Positions 1 to 9,038 are shown, counted from the first letter of the stretch. The stretch is 15,479 bases of DNA from M3007 sp038203695 (GCA_038203695.1 JBBRDQ010000116.1:1-15479), one strand, 5' to 3'. Notes: generated from the sequence alone by a model not told the origin. Numbers and translations are program-made.

Positions 1-3000
1 AGCGGCCCATTTACACAAGTCATTTGCGACGATGATGCCTGTGGTACGCCTCTGACACTACAGTCTCTCATTTCATCGGTAAATCTTACCGCTGGAACAA
101 CCTACTACATTGTTGCCTGGCAATATTGCCTTTCGGGATGCAGTGCACCTACTGTGGGTGCGGCAAGTATTCAGTTGTATATAGCGCCACCACCACCCGC
201 ACCTGCAAACGACGAATGTGTTGCCGCAACTACCTTGTCGGTAAGTGGCATAACTTGTACCACTTCGCTAACCGCACAAACGACCTCCGGTGCAACCGCC
301 TCTAGCGGTGTACCAATCGGCACTTGTACCGGCACGCCCGATGATGATGTTTGGTACGCTTTCACGGCTACAAGCAGTACCCATACTGTAACCTTGAGCA
401 GTATCGCGCCCACTAATACAATGGTTATGCAGGTATTAAGCGGCTCCTGTGGAGGGTGGACGAGTGTCAATTGTGGAACGGGCACTACGCTTACGACAAC
501 TGGTCTGACCGCTGGAAACATTTATTATGTACGAATTTATACCTCTTTGGCAAGTGTAGCATCCGCTTTCACTATTTGTGTTACCACCCCGCCCCCACCA
601 CCGGCAAACGACGATTGCGCGGGTGCACTTTCCGTAACAGTTAATCCAGCACTAACCTGCACAGCGGTGACTTCCGGTACAGTCCTCTCCGCGACAGCAT
701 CAACTGGTCCGACTAGTACATGTGGTACTTACGACGATGATGTATGGTTCTCTTTTGTAGCTACTGGAACATCTCACATTGTTACTATTCAGAATGTCGT
801 CGGTTCGGTAACGGATATGACATTTCAAGTACTGAGCTCTTGTGGCGCACCCAGCTCACTGATATGCAGCGACCCAAATACCGCAACGCTTACCGGACTT
901 ACTGGCGGAAGCACTTACTATATACGTGTCGCCACTTTTACTTCTGCTGGAGCGCAAACCACTACTTTCGATGTTTGCGTCACGACACCACCGCCGCCAC
1001 CGGCAAATGATGAATGCGCAGGCGCATTGCCTTTTACCGTAAGTCCATTCGCTGCGTGTAGTTTTACAAATATCAACACCACCAATGCTACGCTGTCAAC
1101 TTCTCCGACATCAACCTGCTTCAGCAGTTCTAACAACGACGATATTTTTTATACGTTTAGTACTACTGCTGCCGGCTCTTATACCTTCAGTTACCAGAAT
1201 TTTGTACAAACACTGGGCACTGCCACCCAAGTTGCTTTCCAACTCTATTCAGGTGCCAGTTGTGGTGCCTTGACAGAGGTCAGTGGAACTTGCAACCTGG
1301 GTTATGGCAGTGCCGGTTCCGGCACCGTTTCTTATACCTTGCTGGCATCTACCAATTATTACCTGCGTATTTGTACTGCAGGGTCAGCGAATTCGGCATC
1401 TTTTGATTTTTGTATCAAAATGCCTCCACCGGCTCCGGCAAATGATGATTGTGCCGGTGCCACTGTGTTTAGCACTTCCACACTTGGTGCTTGTGCTTTC
1501 GTCGGTGTATCTACCAGTGGTGCAAATCAATCTACCCCCAACCCAAGTTGCACTACCACCGGTACTGACGATGATATCTGGTACACTATTACGCCTGCCG
1601 TTTCAGGCTCCTATACCATCCGGTACAATACCCTGGTTGCCGTTACCGGTACCGCATCTACCGTTGGATATGACCTATACACCGGCGCTTGCGGTAGTTT
1701 AGCGGCAGTCTCCGGCGCTTGTAACACCGGATTTGGCTCTAGCGGCAGCGGAACAGTAAGCACACCGGCACTTGTAGCGGGAACGACTTATTATTTGAGG
1801 GTTTGGGTAGGTAGTTCAACCAACTCGGGCACCTGGAATATGTGTGTAGAAGAGCCAGCGCCAGCGCCGGCAAACGACGATTGTGCAGGTGCCCTCGCAA
1901 TGCCAGCATTTACAATCGGCGGCGCAGCGGCTACTATTATGGGAACTACAAACGCCGCTACTCAATCCCTCGTCGGATGCTTAGGCACTGCTGACGATGA
2001 CGTTTGGTACACATTTACTACGCCGGCCAACTGTAGTAGTGTTGATATTAGCCTGACTGGACTGACCGCAGTAAGTGGAGTTTCTCTAGATATGATGTTT
2101 CAGGTATTTGCAGCCTGCGGCGGCACTTCTTTGCTATGCAGTGATCCTGAGTCCGCTACACTCGGGGGGCTAACACCAAGTACCACCTATTATATTCGTG
2201 TTTATACTTACTTCGCCACTAGCCGGGTGAATTTCACCCTGAACGTAGCCGCATCGCCAGTAATGACTTTAGCGAGTGACGCTTCTACACAACCTGCCGG
2301 TGCTGCAGCAGCTGGTGCTACCAATGTACAGATTTATCGCCTCCAGACAACTACTGCAGGTAGTAATAGCCCCCTACAAATGCAAACGATTAATGTAGAT
2401 ATGGCTGGTGGTACTCCTGCAAATGTAACAGCCGCAAAAGTATACTATACCACTACGACCACATTTGCCACCACTACACAGTTTGGCACTACCGTGAACA
2501 CGCCTGGAACTACTTTTGCAGTCAGCGGTACGCAAACTTTAGCGAGTGGTAGCGGCAATTACTTCTGGATTGTATACGATCTTAGTTGTAGTGTAACCGG
2601 TACTATTGATGCGGCCGTACCTACTTACGTTTATTCTACTGTCAGCAAAGTGCCGACAACTACGAATCCGGGCGCAGCAATTACACCAACTGCATTAGTA
2701 TCGTTTGCCACAGCATCTGATGGCAACTGGAGCAATCCGGCCACCTGGGCTTGCGGAGTGCCTCCTAATGGAACGACCTCGGCTATAAATATCAACCATA
2801 ACATAATAATGGACGTTAGTGCCAATATTCAAGCGGTTGTAACGGTAGCAGCTACAAAAACACTGACAATTGGCGCTAATGTATTTACGATAGGTGGTGC
2901 CGGTACAGGTACCCAGAACTTAGTGATCAATGGTACAGTAGCAGTAAGTGGTGGTACATTGAACGTAGGTACTGCTTCCACTGGCACTGTTACATCGGGA

Positions 3001-5082
3001 AGTATCACTTTTGGTAGCGGAGGTGTACTGAATGTATCTGCTGGTACACTAAACGTAGGTACAGGTTTGGTAGCGAATGTTACTACTGGTAATATTACGG
3101 TGGCTTCCGGAGCCACTATGACAGTGTCGGGAGGTGTAGTAAACCTCGGCCCAACGGGAGGCTACCTTCGTTCATTGAGCAATAGCGGAACTTTAACTGT
3201 TTCAGGGGGTACACTTAACGTCAATGGTAGTGTTACTATTAGTAGCGGTGCTACATTTAACCAATCTGCCGGCGATATCATTATTGATGGTAATGGTGGC
3301 TCTGTAGCAGCAAGTCTTGCATCTTCAATCACTACATTGCTGATAAGCTCTGGGTTAGGTAGCGTAACTGGTGGGACTATTACCATTGTTGACCCTAATT
3401 TTAATTCAGGAAGCGGTAAAGCGGTTGATTACAATGTATCGACCACTGCATCATCCTGGAGTACATCTCATACGCTCCGCTTAGGAGATGGATCAAGTAG
3501 CCAGGCTTCCTCCAACACAAGCGGCTTCATTATTGAATGTTATACTGGGACCGGTAGACTTTTCTGCGGAAATGTAGAAATAAAAGGAGGAAGTACTACA
3601 AACAGATGGACCTCGCTGGGACCGTGGAGTTTAAATGTAAAAGGCACGCTTACAGTGGATGCCGGTTCTGAAATCCGGTTAAATTCAGGTTCCATAAGTC
3701 CGGTTTTTGCGGGAGATATCATTAACAACGGTACCATCACATCTACTGTTACGAATGTTTTCGCCTCTTTATCTGGTAATGGTTTAATACCAGGCACAGT
3801 AGCACAATCCATAACTGGCGGAGGTGTTTTTAGAAATCTTACAGCATCGCCTACCGCTAACTTCAACAGCTTAACAATCAACAACCCATTTGGAGTTACT
3901 ATTTCTAGCGCAACAGCATTAACTGGTACGGGTACAGGTTCTGTTTCAGGTACGCTTACTTTAACTGCTGGCAAAGTCAATAATTCATCACCACTGACGC
4001 TCGGAACAACAGCAGCATTAAACGGTACGCTCACTGGAGGTAGTGCAACGAGTTATATTACTGGTGAATTCCGCCGTTGGAATAATACAGGTACTGGTAC
4101 CACTTCCCGTGTTTTCCCGATCGGTTCTACTAGTTCCTACCAGCCTATTACAATTAGTTTTTCCGTTACTCAGGCGGCAGGTGGTGTCATCGGCGCGCTC
4201 TTCACGGCAAGTGATCCTGGCACAAGTGGCTTACCCTTGTTGGATGGAGGAATTACCTGCGATGCTGTCTCACCATCAGGATACTGGACCGTGGATAGGA
4301 TATCCGGCAATGGTGGTACATATACTGCTGACGCAAATGCAACCGGCTTTTTACAAACCAATAATGCTGCTATCACACTATTTTCACAAATCAGATTGTT
4401 GAAATCTCCGACTGTTGGTAGCTGGACAAATACGGATGGCACGCCTGTTGCTCCTGCTGGTCTGAGCTCTGTAACCAGAACAGGCTGTACAACATTTTCC
4501 AAGTTTGCCATTGGAGGCACTAATAATGCCCTGCCCCTCGAACTGCGCTCCTTCACCGGCAAAACCCTCGATCGCACCAACCTGCTTTCCTGGGAAACCC
4601 AAACGGAGAAAAATGTCGATGCACATATCGTCGAGCGCTCGGTAGATGGCACCCGGTGGACTGAAATCGGCCGCAAAGCCGGTCAATCACTGTCTACTAC
4701 ACTGGTAGCCTATCAATTAGAAGACAAACAGCCGCTCGCTAAAGCCTACTACCGCCTGCGGTCTGTAGACTTCGATGGCGCGGAGTCGCTTTCCAGTTCG
4801 ATCCTGCTGACGCGTAAAGAAAGTCATTTCAGCATCACGACTGCCTTCCCGTCGCCGACGAGTAACCAAGTGACAATTCAGTTTGCAGCACAAGTTGAAG
4901 AACGCGTTACGATTAATGTTACGGATATCAGTGGTCGCATTGTCTTGACGCAACAAGCCGATGCCAACGACGGTATCAATGAAGCACAGTTACAACTTGC
5001 AACGTTGCCAACCGGCATCTATAACGTTACCGTGGCCAACAGCACCGCAGTTACTACACCGATGCGCATCGTTAAAGAATAA
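1..5082 (+). CDS. Giant T9SS-secreted repeat surface protein (5' end outside window)
   Basis: The reading frame is open from base 1, so this is the C-terminal 1693 residues of a larger protein. In order, it shows: the end of one repeat (residues 1-60); five PPC-like repeats, each opening with a Pro-rich linker and ANDDC or ANDEC (Asn at residues 70, 203, 336, 481, 625) and containing a DDD/DDI-W/F-Y motif, 5-7 Cys and a YYxRV strand; a domain at about 755-897 resembling BNR_assoc_N; GNWSNPATW at 908-916 opening a Gly/Ser/Thr-rich beta-solenoid to about 1500; an LPLEL...WET...VERS...YYRLRSVD module at 1511-1607; and a type A sorting domain to the end (TTPMRIVKE). The tail implies export across the outer membrane by the type IX system and anchoring or release at the surface. 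The passenger looks structural or adhesive, but no binding target or catalytic site is visible. GC is higher from base 4531 on. Bacteroidota T9SS cargo is secure; adhesin function is inference. Confidence 0.93.
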   Translation, partial: SGPFTQVICDDDACGTPLTLQSLISSVNLTAGTTYYIVAWQYCLSGCSAPTVGAASIQLYIAPPPPAPANDECVAATTLSVSGITCTTSLTAQTTSGATASSGVPIGTCTGTPDDDVWYAFTATSSTHTVTLSSIAPTNTMVMQVLSGSCGGWTSVNCGTGTTLTTTGLTAGNIYYVRIYTSLASVASAFTICVTTPPPPPANDDCAGALSVTVNPALTCTAVTSGTVLSATASTGPTSTCGTYDDDVWFSFVATGTSHIVTIQNVVGSVTDMTFQVLSSCGAPSSLICSDPNTATLTGLTGGSTYYIRVATFTSAGAQTTTFDVCVTTPPPPPANDECAGALPFTVSPFAACSFTNINTTNATLSTSPTSTCFSSSNNDDIFYTFSTTAAGSYTFSYQNFVQTLGTATQVAFQLYSGASCGALTEVSGTCNLGYGSAGSGTVSYTLLASTNYYLRICTAGSANSASFDFCIKMPPPAPANDDCAGATVFSTSTLGACAFVGVSTSGANQSTPNPSCTTTGTDDDIWYTITPAVSGSYTIRYNTLVAVTGTASTVGYDLYTGACGSLAAVSGACNTGFGSSGSGTVSTPALVAGTTYYLRVWVGSSTNSGTWNMCVEEPAPAPANDDCAGALAMPAFTIGGAAATIMGTTNAATQSLVGCLGTADDDVWYTFTTPANCSSVDISLTGLTAVSGVSLDMMFQVFAACGGTSLLCSDPESATLGGLTPSTTYYIRVYTYFATSRVNFTLNVAASPVMTLASDASTQPAGAAAAGATNVQIYRLQTTTAGSNSPLQMQTINVDMAGGTPANVTAAKVYYTTTTTFATTTQFGTTVNTPGTTFAVSGTQTLASGSGNYFWIVYDLSCSVTGTIDAAVPTYVYSTVSKVPTTTNPGAAITPTALVSFATASDGNWSNPATWACGVPPNGTTSAININHNIIMDVSANIQAVVTVAATKTLTIGANVFTIGGAGTGTQNLVINGTVAVSGGTLNVGTASTGTVTSGSITFGSGGVLNVSAGTLNVGTGLVANVTTGNITVASGATMTVSGGVVNLGPTGGYLRSLSNSGTLTVSGGTLNVNGSVTISSGATFNQSAGDIIIDGNGGSVAASLASSITTLLISSGLGSVTGGTITIVDPNFNSGSGKAVDYNVSTTASSWSTSHTLRLGDGSSSQASSNTSGFIIECYTGTGRLFCGNVEIKGGSTTNRWTSLGPWSLNVKGTLTVDAGSEIRLNSGSISPVFAGDIINNGTITSTVTNVFASLSGNGLIPGTVAQSITGGGVFRNLTASPTANFNSLTINNPFGVTISSATALTGTGTGSVSGTLTLTAGKVNNSSPLTLGTTAALNGTLTGGSATSYITGEFRRWNNTGTGTTSRVFPIGSTSSYQPITISFSVTQAAGGVIGALFTASDPGTSGLPLLDGGITCDAVSPSGYWTVDRISGNGGTYTADANATGFLQTNNAAITLFSQIRLLKSPTVGSWTNTDGTPVAPAGLSSVTRTGCTTFSKFAIGGTNNALPLELRSFTGKTLDRTNLLSWETQTEKNVDAHIVERSVDGTRWTEIGRKAGQSLSTTLVAYQLEDKQPLAKAYYRLRSVDFDGAESLSSSILLTRKESHFSITTAFPSPTSNQVTIQFAAQVEERVTINVTDISGRIVLTQQADANDGINEAQLQLATLPTGIYNVTVANSTAVTTPMRIVKE
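187..2250 (+). repeat. Five tandem PPC-like domain repeats with proline linkers
   Basis: This is an in-frame coding repeat. Units begin at Asn codons 208, 607, 1006, 1441 and 1873, giving spacings of 133, 133, 145 and 144 residues. Each starts with a run such as PPPPPANDDCAGA. Units 1, 2 and 5 are the short type, with DDDVWY and a QVLSGSCG- or QVFAACG-like strand. Units 3 and 4 are the longer type: GSYT, a TGTA segment, then SGT/ACN, GSxGSGTVS and YYLRI/V. The Cys pairs suggest disulfide-stabilised extracellular beta-sandwiches, and the acidic cluster could bind calcium (inference). Confidence 0.85.
2947..3228 (+). repeat. Beta-solenoid coding repeat, GTLNVG motif
   Basis: Within the giant surface protein, a GTLNVG-like motif starts at 2953, 3043, 3133 (as GVVNLG) and 3208 (as GTLNVNG). 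The spacings are exactly 90, 90 and 75 bases, and each motif is preceded by SGG or SAG. The regular Gly-Thr-Leu-Asn-Val rungs suggest a parallel beta-helix or solenoid stalk. This is a protein-level repeat, not a DNA satellite. Confidence 0.7.
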
Positions 5083-5102
5083 AACAACCAGATTCTCCTT
5101 GC

Positions 5103-5142
5103 AAAACACCCGGCCTTCCCCCAGAAGGTCGGGTGTTTTTTT
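5103..5142 (+). terminator. Rho-independent terminator after the giant surface gene
   Basis: A 16-bp stem (5103-5118 with 5124-5139, one G.U pair) closes on a 5-base loop. The 3' strand ends in, and runs on into, a T tract at 5136-5142. It lies 20 bases after the stop codon and separates the giant gene from the second T9SS gene. Confidence 0.9.
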
Positions 5143-5176
5143 AGGTAGCCCTAGTAAATATCCGGCTTACATTTTG

Positions 5177-5184
5177 TTACTTTG
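5177..5184 (+). promoter_or_regulatory. Possible Bacteroidota -7 element upstream of the second T9SS gene
   Basis: TTACTTTG differs from TAnnTTTG at one base. It lies after the terminator, 60 bases before the start codon at 5245, so it would give a leader of about 55 bases. No -33 TTTG is visible at the right distance, so support is weak. Confidence 0.3.
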
Positions 5185-5244
5185 TACCGTCCCCGTACTA
5201 CCCGTATTTAATCTACAAGTTGAACCGATTCAATCCTATACGAC

Positions 5245-7881
5245 ATGAAGCGACGCTCGTCCCTGATGTTAGTTTGCTGCGCCATTTTGTGCGGCACCAC
5301 TCTCTTTATTCCAACCCGACTTGCTGCCCAAATTTCCTGCGATTCCCTGTTTTACGATACGGGTGGAGTTGGCAACAATTACAGCAACAATGAACGCGAC
5401 ACTACGGTCATTTGTCCCGGTTCAAATCTAGACGTTGCTATTTTGCTTTTTCCGATTTTAGAACTGGCTAAAGGGGATACGCTTACCGTCTATAATGGCA
5501 ACAGTACCTCCTGGCCGGCGCTGGCAAAGTTTATCGGCGAAGGCTCTTTTACGGCAACGCTGAAAGCCACTACAGCGACCGGCTGCCTTACTTTTGTCTT
5601 TCACGCAGATACCGCCGCTACGGCAGCAGGCTGGATCGCGCAAACGCTTTGTGCGACTCCCAGCAGTTGTTATCCGGTAGTCGGTGCCAGCGTCGGGAAT
5701 ATCCGGTCGACGTCCGCGCGTTTGTCGTGGGCGGCTATGTTCAACGCCGATCATTATGGGATTCAGATCGGCGTTACGCCATTTGTGCCCGGCGGTGTAG
5801 CCGTCATAAACGACACGACTTCCAATACGATTTTTCCGTTAACCGGGCTTACCGAGGCGACTGTCTACGACGCGTATATTAAAACCTATTGTAACAGCGG
5901 CGATTCCAGCAACTGGACCTATGTGCCATTTTTTACCTTGCCGGAATTTACCAATGTGCCAACCATACAGTGCGGTAGCGCGGGTAACAATGCCTCATCA
6001 ATCGGTACGGGCGTTTTTAACTCGCCGGTATGCGCTATCCCTACGCCCGGCCGCGAAAAGATTTTCCGTTTTCGTGCGCCCAATACGCGCATGTACAGTT
6101 TTGGTGTATCCCAAACGCTGAATTCACTCTACGCCGGCTATTTTTATAAACCCGTCAGTGAAGGATTTTCTGCCACCGGCTGGCGCTGTATCGAGGATTT
6201 TAACCAGCCGGATACCTTTTCCTTCGGCCCTTTAACCGCCGGCACGGAGTACTTTATCCGTTTTGAGCCCCAGACTCCCTCGCTGCTTACGCAGCAACGG
6301 TTCGGCATATTTGATTGTAAACCAACGAATGACGAAGCGTCGAACGCGATTGCTTTAACCATCGACCTGCCTTGCGCCGGCAACGTTTATAGCAACGATG
6401 GTGCGTCGACCTTCCCAGGTGAACCGGATCCGGACGAAGACCCTTCCGATGGCGTTACCGGCCGCTGGCGCAATCCGATCGACCGTACGGTGTGGTTTCG
6501 CTTTGCAGCACCCGCTTCGGGCACGGTGACGATCACCACAGACGTAGTACCACCTGGCGGTAATAACGATACCCAAATCGCCTTGTATACCGCTGCTGAC
6601 TCCTCGGATTATGCCACTTTTACGCTGCTGGAAAGCGACGAGGACAGCGGCGAACTGGCCGGAAATGGCTACAACGCAGAAATGAGTTACACCGGATTGA
6701 CGCCGGATTCGACCTATTATATTCAGATGGACGGATACGGTATTATCCTGGGTTCGTTCTGCCTGGAGGTGCTGAATAAAGCACCGCGCGCTGTGGAATC
6801 CAATTGTGCCGTGCCGGGTTATTCGGTGACGGGCGTGAACGGCCTGGCATCGGGTGGCAACCGTTGGTACAACATCTATACCACGCCGAATGTCCTGGAG
6901 ATCGGCGATATCGTGGCGGCGATTAAACCGGGCGAACAGGATTTGGGCACCGTTTCGGTGCAACTCAATGTAACCGACACGATTCCGATCGCCCAGAATG
7001 TAACGCCGTATATGCCGGCTTACTACAATTTCAGTTCAACCCTACCGGCCATTGCGCCGGTCCAGTTGCGCTTATTTTACTACAACGCGGAGTTTGATCG
7101 GTTGAAACTCGTAGCGGCAGAACCGGCTGCCACGATCGACGACCTGAACGTGACAAATTACGAAGGCCCGGACGAGGATTGCAATCAATTGAACAATAAT
7201 TTCGGGGTCGGCCTGGCAACTTATATCCCCACCGTGACGGCCGTACCAATGGGCGCTTCCGGCACTTTTTACCTCGAAGTGCAGGTACCGTCGCTGGGCG
7301 AAGTGGGCGCGCATCTGGCCCGATACGCGCTGCCGCTTGAATTAAAGTCGTTTACCGGTGCCGTACAGGGTGCGATAAACCTGCTGCGCTGGGAAACCCT
7401 GACCGAGCGCAATGTCCGCGAACACCGCGTGGAACGCTCGGCCGACGGACTACAATGGACGGTGATCGGCCGGCAAGCGGGCGCTGGCAACAGCGCTGCG
7501 CGGACGAACTACCAACTGGAAGACCGCACGCCGTTGCCCGTGGCTTATTATCGCCTGCGATCGGTTGATTACGATGGCACAGCCGCCATTTCGCAATTGA
7601 TCCGGCTGGTGCGCCCGAACGACCGCCTGGCGATTGCGGGCCTCTACCCTACCCCGGCGACCGACCGCTTGCAGGTACAGTATCTTACAGAAAACGAGCA
7701 AGTTACCTCGCTTCGCATCCTGGATTTAATGGGTAAAACCATGCAGGAAACCCGACTCGAACCGGTGAAAGGCGCGAATCATACCACGTTGTCCGTTAGC
7801 ACTTTACCGCCAGGTGTTTATTTGTTGTACCTCGCCAACGGTACAGAAAGCACGACGCCTATGCGGATTGTCAAACAGTAA
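5245..7881 (+). CDS. T9SS cargo protein with CUB-like and fibronectin III-like domains
   Basis: This is a complete 878-residue secreted protein. A signal peptide (MKRR, hydrophobic LMLVCCAILC, then LAAQ) covers about residues 1-29 and supports the ATG at 5245. Next come a CUB-like domain (about 31-135; YSNNERDT, LTVYNG, GCLTFVFHAD), a fibronectin type III-like domain (about 140-232; ARLSW, LTEATVYDAYIKTYC), an unassigned beta-rich segment (about 238-358), and a PPC-like domain opening with TNDEASNA (about 361-510; TVWFRFAAP, STYYIQMDGYG). A further unassigned segment runs to about 693. LPLELKSFTG starts at 696, and a type A sorting domain fills about 795-878, ending TTPMRIVKQ. It should be exported to the surface by the type IX system. 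The C-terminal module is a paralogue of that of the preceding gene. No enzyme motif is visible, so its role beyond surface display or adhesion is unknown. Confidence 0.93.
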   Translation: MKRRSSLMLVCCAILCGTTLFIPTRLAAQISCDSLFYDTGGVGNNYSNNERDTTVICPGSNLDVAILLFPILELAKGDTLTVYNGNSTSWPALAKFIGEGSFTATLKATTATGCLTFVFHADTAATAAGWIAQTLCATPSSCYPVVGASVGNIRSTSARLSWAAMFNADHYGIQIGVTPFVPGGVAVINDTTSNTIFPLTGLTEATVYDAYIKTYCNSGDSSNWTYVPFFTLPEFTNVPTIQCGSAGNNASSIGTGVFNSPVCAIPTPGREKIFRFRAPNTRMYSFGVSQTLNSLYAGYFYKPVSEGFSATGWRCIEDFNQPDTFSFGPLTAGTEYFIRFEPQTPSLLTQQRFGIFDCKPTNDEASNAIALTIDLPCAGNVYSNDGASTFPGEPDPDEDPSDGVTGRWRNPIDRTVWFRFAAPASGTVTITTDVVPPGGNNDTQIALYTAADSSDYATFTLLESDEDSGELAGNGYNAEMSYTGLTPDSTYYIQMDGYGIILGSFCLEVLNKAPRAVESNCAVPGYSVTGVNGLASGGNRWYNIYTTPNVLEIGDIVAAIKPGEQDLGTVSVQLNVTDTIPIAQNVTPYMPAYYNFSSTLPAIAPVQLRLFYYNAEFDRLKLVAAEPAATIDDLNVTNYEGPDEDCNQLNNNFGVGLATYIPTVTAVPMGASGTFYLEVQVPSLGEVGAHLARYALPLELKSFTGAVQGAINLLRWETLTERNVREHRVERSADGLQWTVIGRQAGAGNSAARTNYQLEDRTPLPVAYYRLRSVDYDGTAAISQLIRLVRPNDRLAIAGLYPTPATDRLQVQYLTENEQVTSLRILDLMGKTMQETRLEPVKGANHTTLSVSTLPPGVYLLYLANGTESTTPMRIVKQ

Positions 7882-7885
7882 TTAC

Positions 7886-7893
7886 TACTTTTG
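7886..7893 (+). promoter_or_regulatory. Bacteroidota -7 element directly before nspC
   Basis: TACTTTTG matches the Bacteroidota housekeeping -7 consensus TAnnTTTG exactly. It lies in the 17-base gap between the preceding stop and the nspC ATG at 7899. With the usual spacing, transcription would start within a few bases of the ATG, giving almost no leader. No convincing -33 TTTG is seen. Confidence 0.6.
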
Positions 7894-7898
7894 CGGCC

Positions 7899-9038
7899 AT
7901 GGACATTAAAAAAATACCCTCGCCCTGCTTCGTGTTAGAAGAACAGTTACTGCGCAACAACCTGCAATTGATTGACCGCGTGCAGCGCGAAGCCGGCGTA
8001 CAGATCATCCTCGCATTCAAAGGATTTGCGATGTGGAGTGCTTTCCCGATCGTGCGGGAATACTTGTCGGGTGCGACTGCATCCTCGCTGAACGAAGCCC
8101 GTTTGTGTTTCGAAGAAATGGGCGTCAAATCCCACACGTATGCCGTCGCGTATACGCCGCGGGATTTTGGCAAAATCCTGCAGTATTCGAGCCATATCAC
8201 CTTCAATTCAATTACGCAATACAAGCGTTATCAGAAGAAGGTAGCCGGTTATAAAGAACCGGTCAGTCCCGGCATCCGGGTTAATCCGGGCTGGTCGCCG
8301 GTCGGCACCGATCTGTACAATCCCGCCGCGCCCGGCTCGCGGCTGGGCGAACCGGTGGAGAATTTTAAAGGAATTTTGCCCGAAGGCGTGGAAGGGTTAC
8401 ACTTTCATACCCTGTGCGAAAGCACGAGTTATGACCTGGAAACCACGCTGGGTTACTTTGAAAAACAATTCGGCACTTTTTTACCCAAACTGAAATGGGT
8501 CAACTTCGGCGGCGGACACCTGATGACCCGCAAGGGCTATGATGTGCCACACCTGATCCGTACCCTGCAAGCCTTCAAGCAACGGCATCCGCAGCTGCAC
8601 GTACTGCTCGAACCCGGCAGTGCCATTGCCTGGGAAACCGGCGTCCTGGTCTCTACCGTCCTGGATATTGTTAAAAATAAAGGCGTAAAAACGGCCATCC
8701 TCGATGTGTCCTTTACCGCGCACATGCCCGACACCCTGGAAATGCCGTACCGTCCGCGCGTGACCGGTGCACACACCGAACTGGTACCGGGCAAACCACA
8801 ATTTCGCCTTGGCGGGGTAAGTTGTCTGAGTGGCGATTTTATCAGCGAATACTCCTTCGACCAGCCGCTTAAAGTCGGCCAAAAAGTGGTTTTTGAAGAT
8901 ATGATCCATTATACCATGGTTAAAACCAGCACTTTCAATGGCGTAGTCCACCCTAGCATCGCCATCTGGCGCCCCGATGGCACACTGGATATCGTGCGCA
9001 AATTCGGCTACAACGACTACAAAAAACGACTTTCTTAA
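7899..9038 (+). CDS. nspC: Carboxynorspermidine/carboxyspermidine decarboxylase
   Basis: This 379-residue enzyme has the family's usual length. It is a PLP-dependent fold-III (alanine racemase/ornithine decarboxylase type) decarboxylase that removes the carboxyl group from carboxynorspermidine or carboxyspermidine, the last step of the alternative, S-adenosylmethionine-decarboxylase-independent polyamine route in the cytosol. Visible motifs are ILAFKG with the likely PLP lysine K41, LHFHTLCES, VNFGGGH, the phosphate-loop-like LEPGSAIAWE, AHMPDTLEMPYRP, and GGVSCLSGDF with probable catalytic C309. FEDMIHYTMVKTSTFNG follows near the end. The start is supported by family length and by the -7 element just upstream. 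Its partner, carboxy(nor)spermidine dehydrogenase, is not in the window. The stop codon lies inside a perfect inverted repeat. In Bacteroidota the product is usually spermidine; that is family knowledge, not visible here. Confidence 0.95.
   Translation: MDIKKIPSPCFVLEEQLLRNNLQLIDRVQREAGVQIILAFKGFAMWSAFPIVREYLSGATASSLNEARLCFEEMGVKSHTYAVAYTPRDFGKILQYSSHITFNSITQYKRYQKKVAGYKEPVSPGIRVNPGWSPVGTDLYNPAAPGSRLGEPVENFKGILPEGVEGLHFHTLCESTSYDLETTLGYFEKQFGTFLPKLKWVNFGGGHLMTRKGYDVPHLIRTLQAFKQRHPQLHVLLEPGSAIAWETGVLVSTVLDIVKNKGVKTAILDVSFTAHMPDTLEMPYRPRVTGAHTELVPGKPQFRLGGVSCLSGDFISEYSFDQPLKVGQKVVFEDMIHYTMVKTSTFNGVVHPSIAIWRPDGTLDIVRKFGYNDYKKRLS

Noticed and set aside
2881..4100. Very frequent GGTAC words in the solenoid region as a DNA recognition or uptake motif
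   Set aside because: They arise from Gly-Thr codon pairs (GGT followed by ACN) in frame and disappear outside the Gly/Thr-rich coding region.
3540..4676. Long antisense frames of 164 and 168 codons opposite the giant surface gene
   Set aside because: Their products are Val/Pro/Leu-rich low-complexity shadows of Gly/Thr/Ser codons, with no domain or signal, and they overlap a convincing plus-strand protein.
154..5082. GTG at 154 as the start of the giant surface protein
   Set aside because: The frame is open back to base 1 and encodes repeat-like sequence (CDDDACGTP, TTYYIVAW), so the true start lies outside the window.
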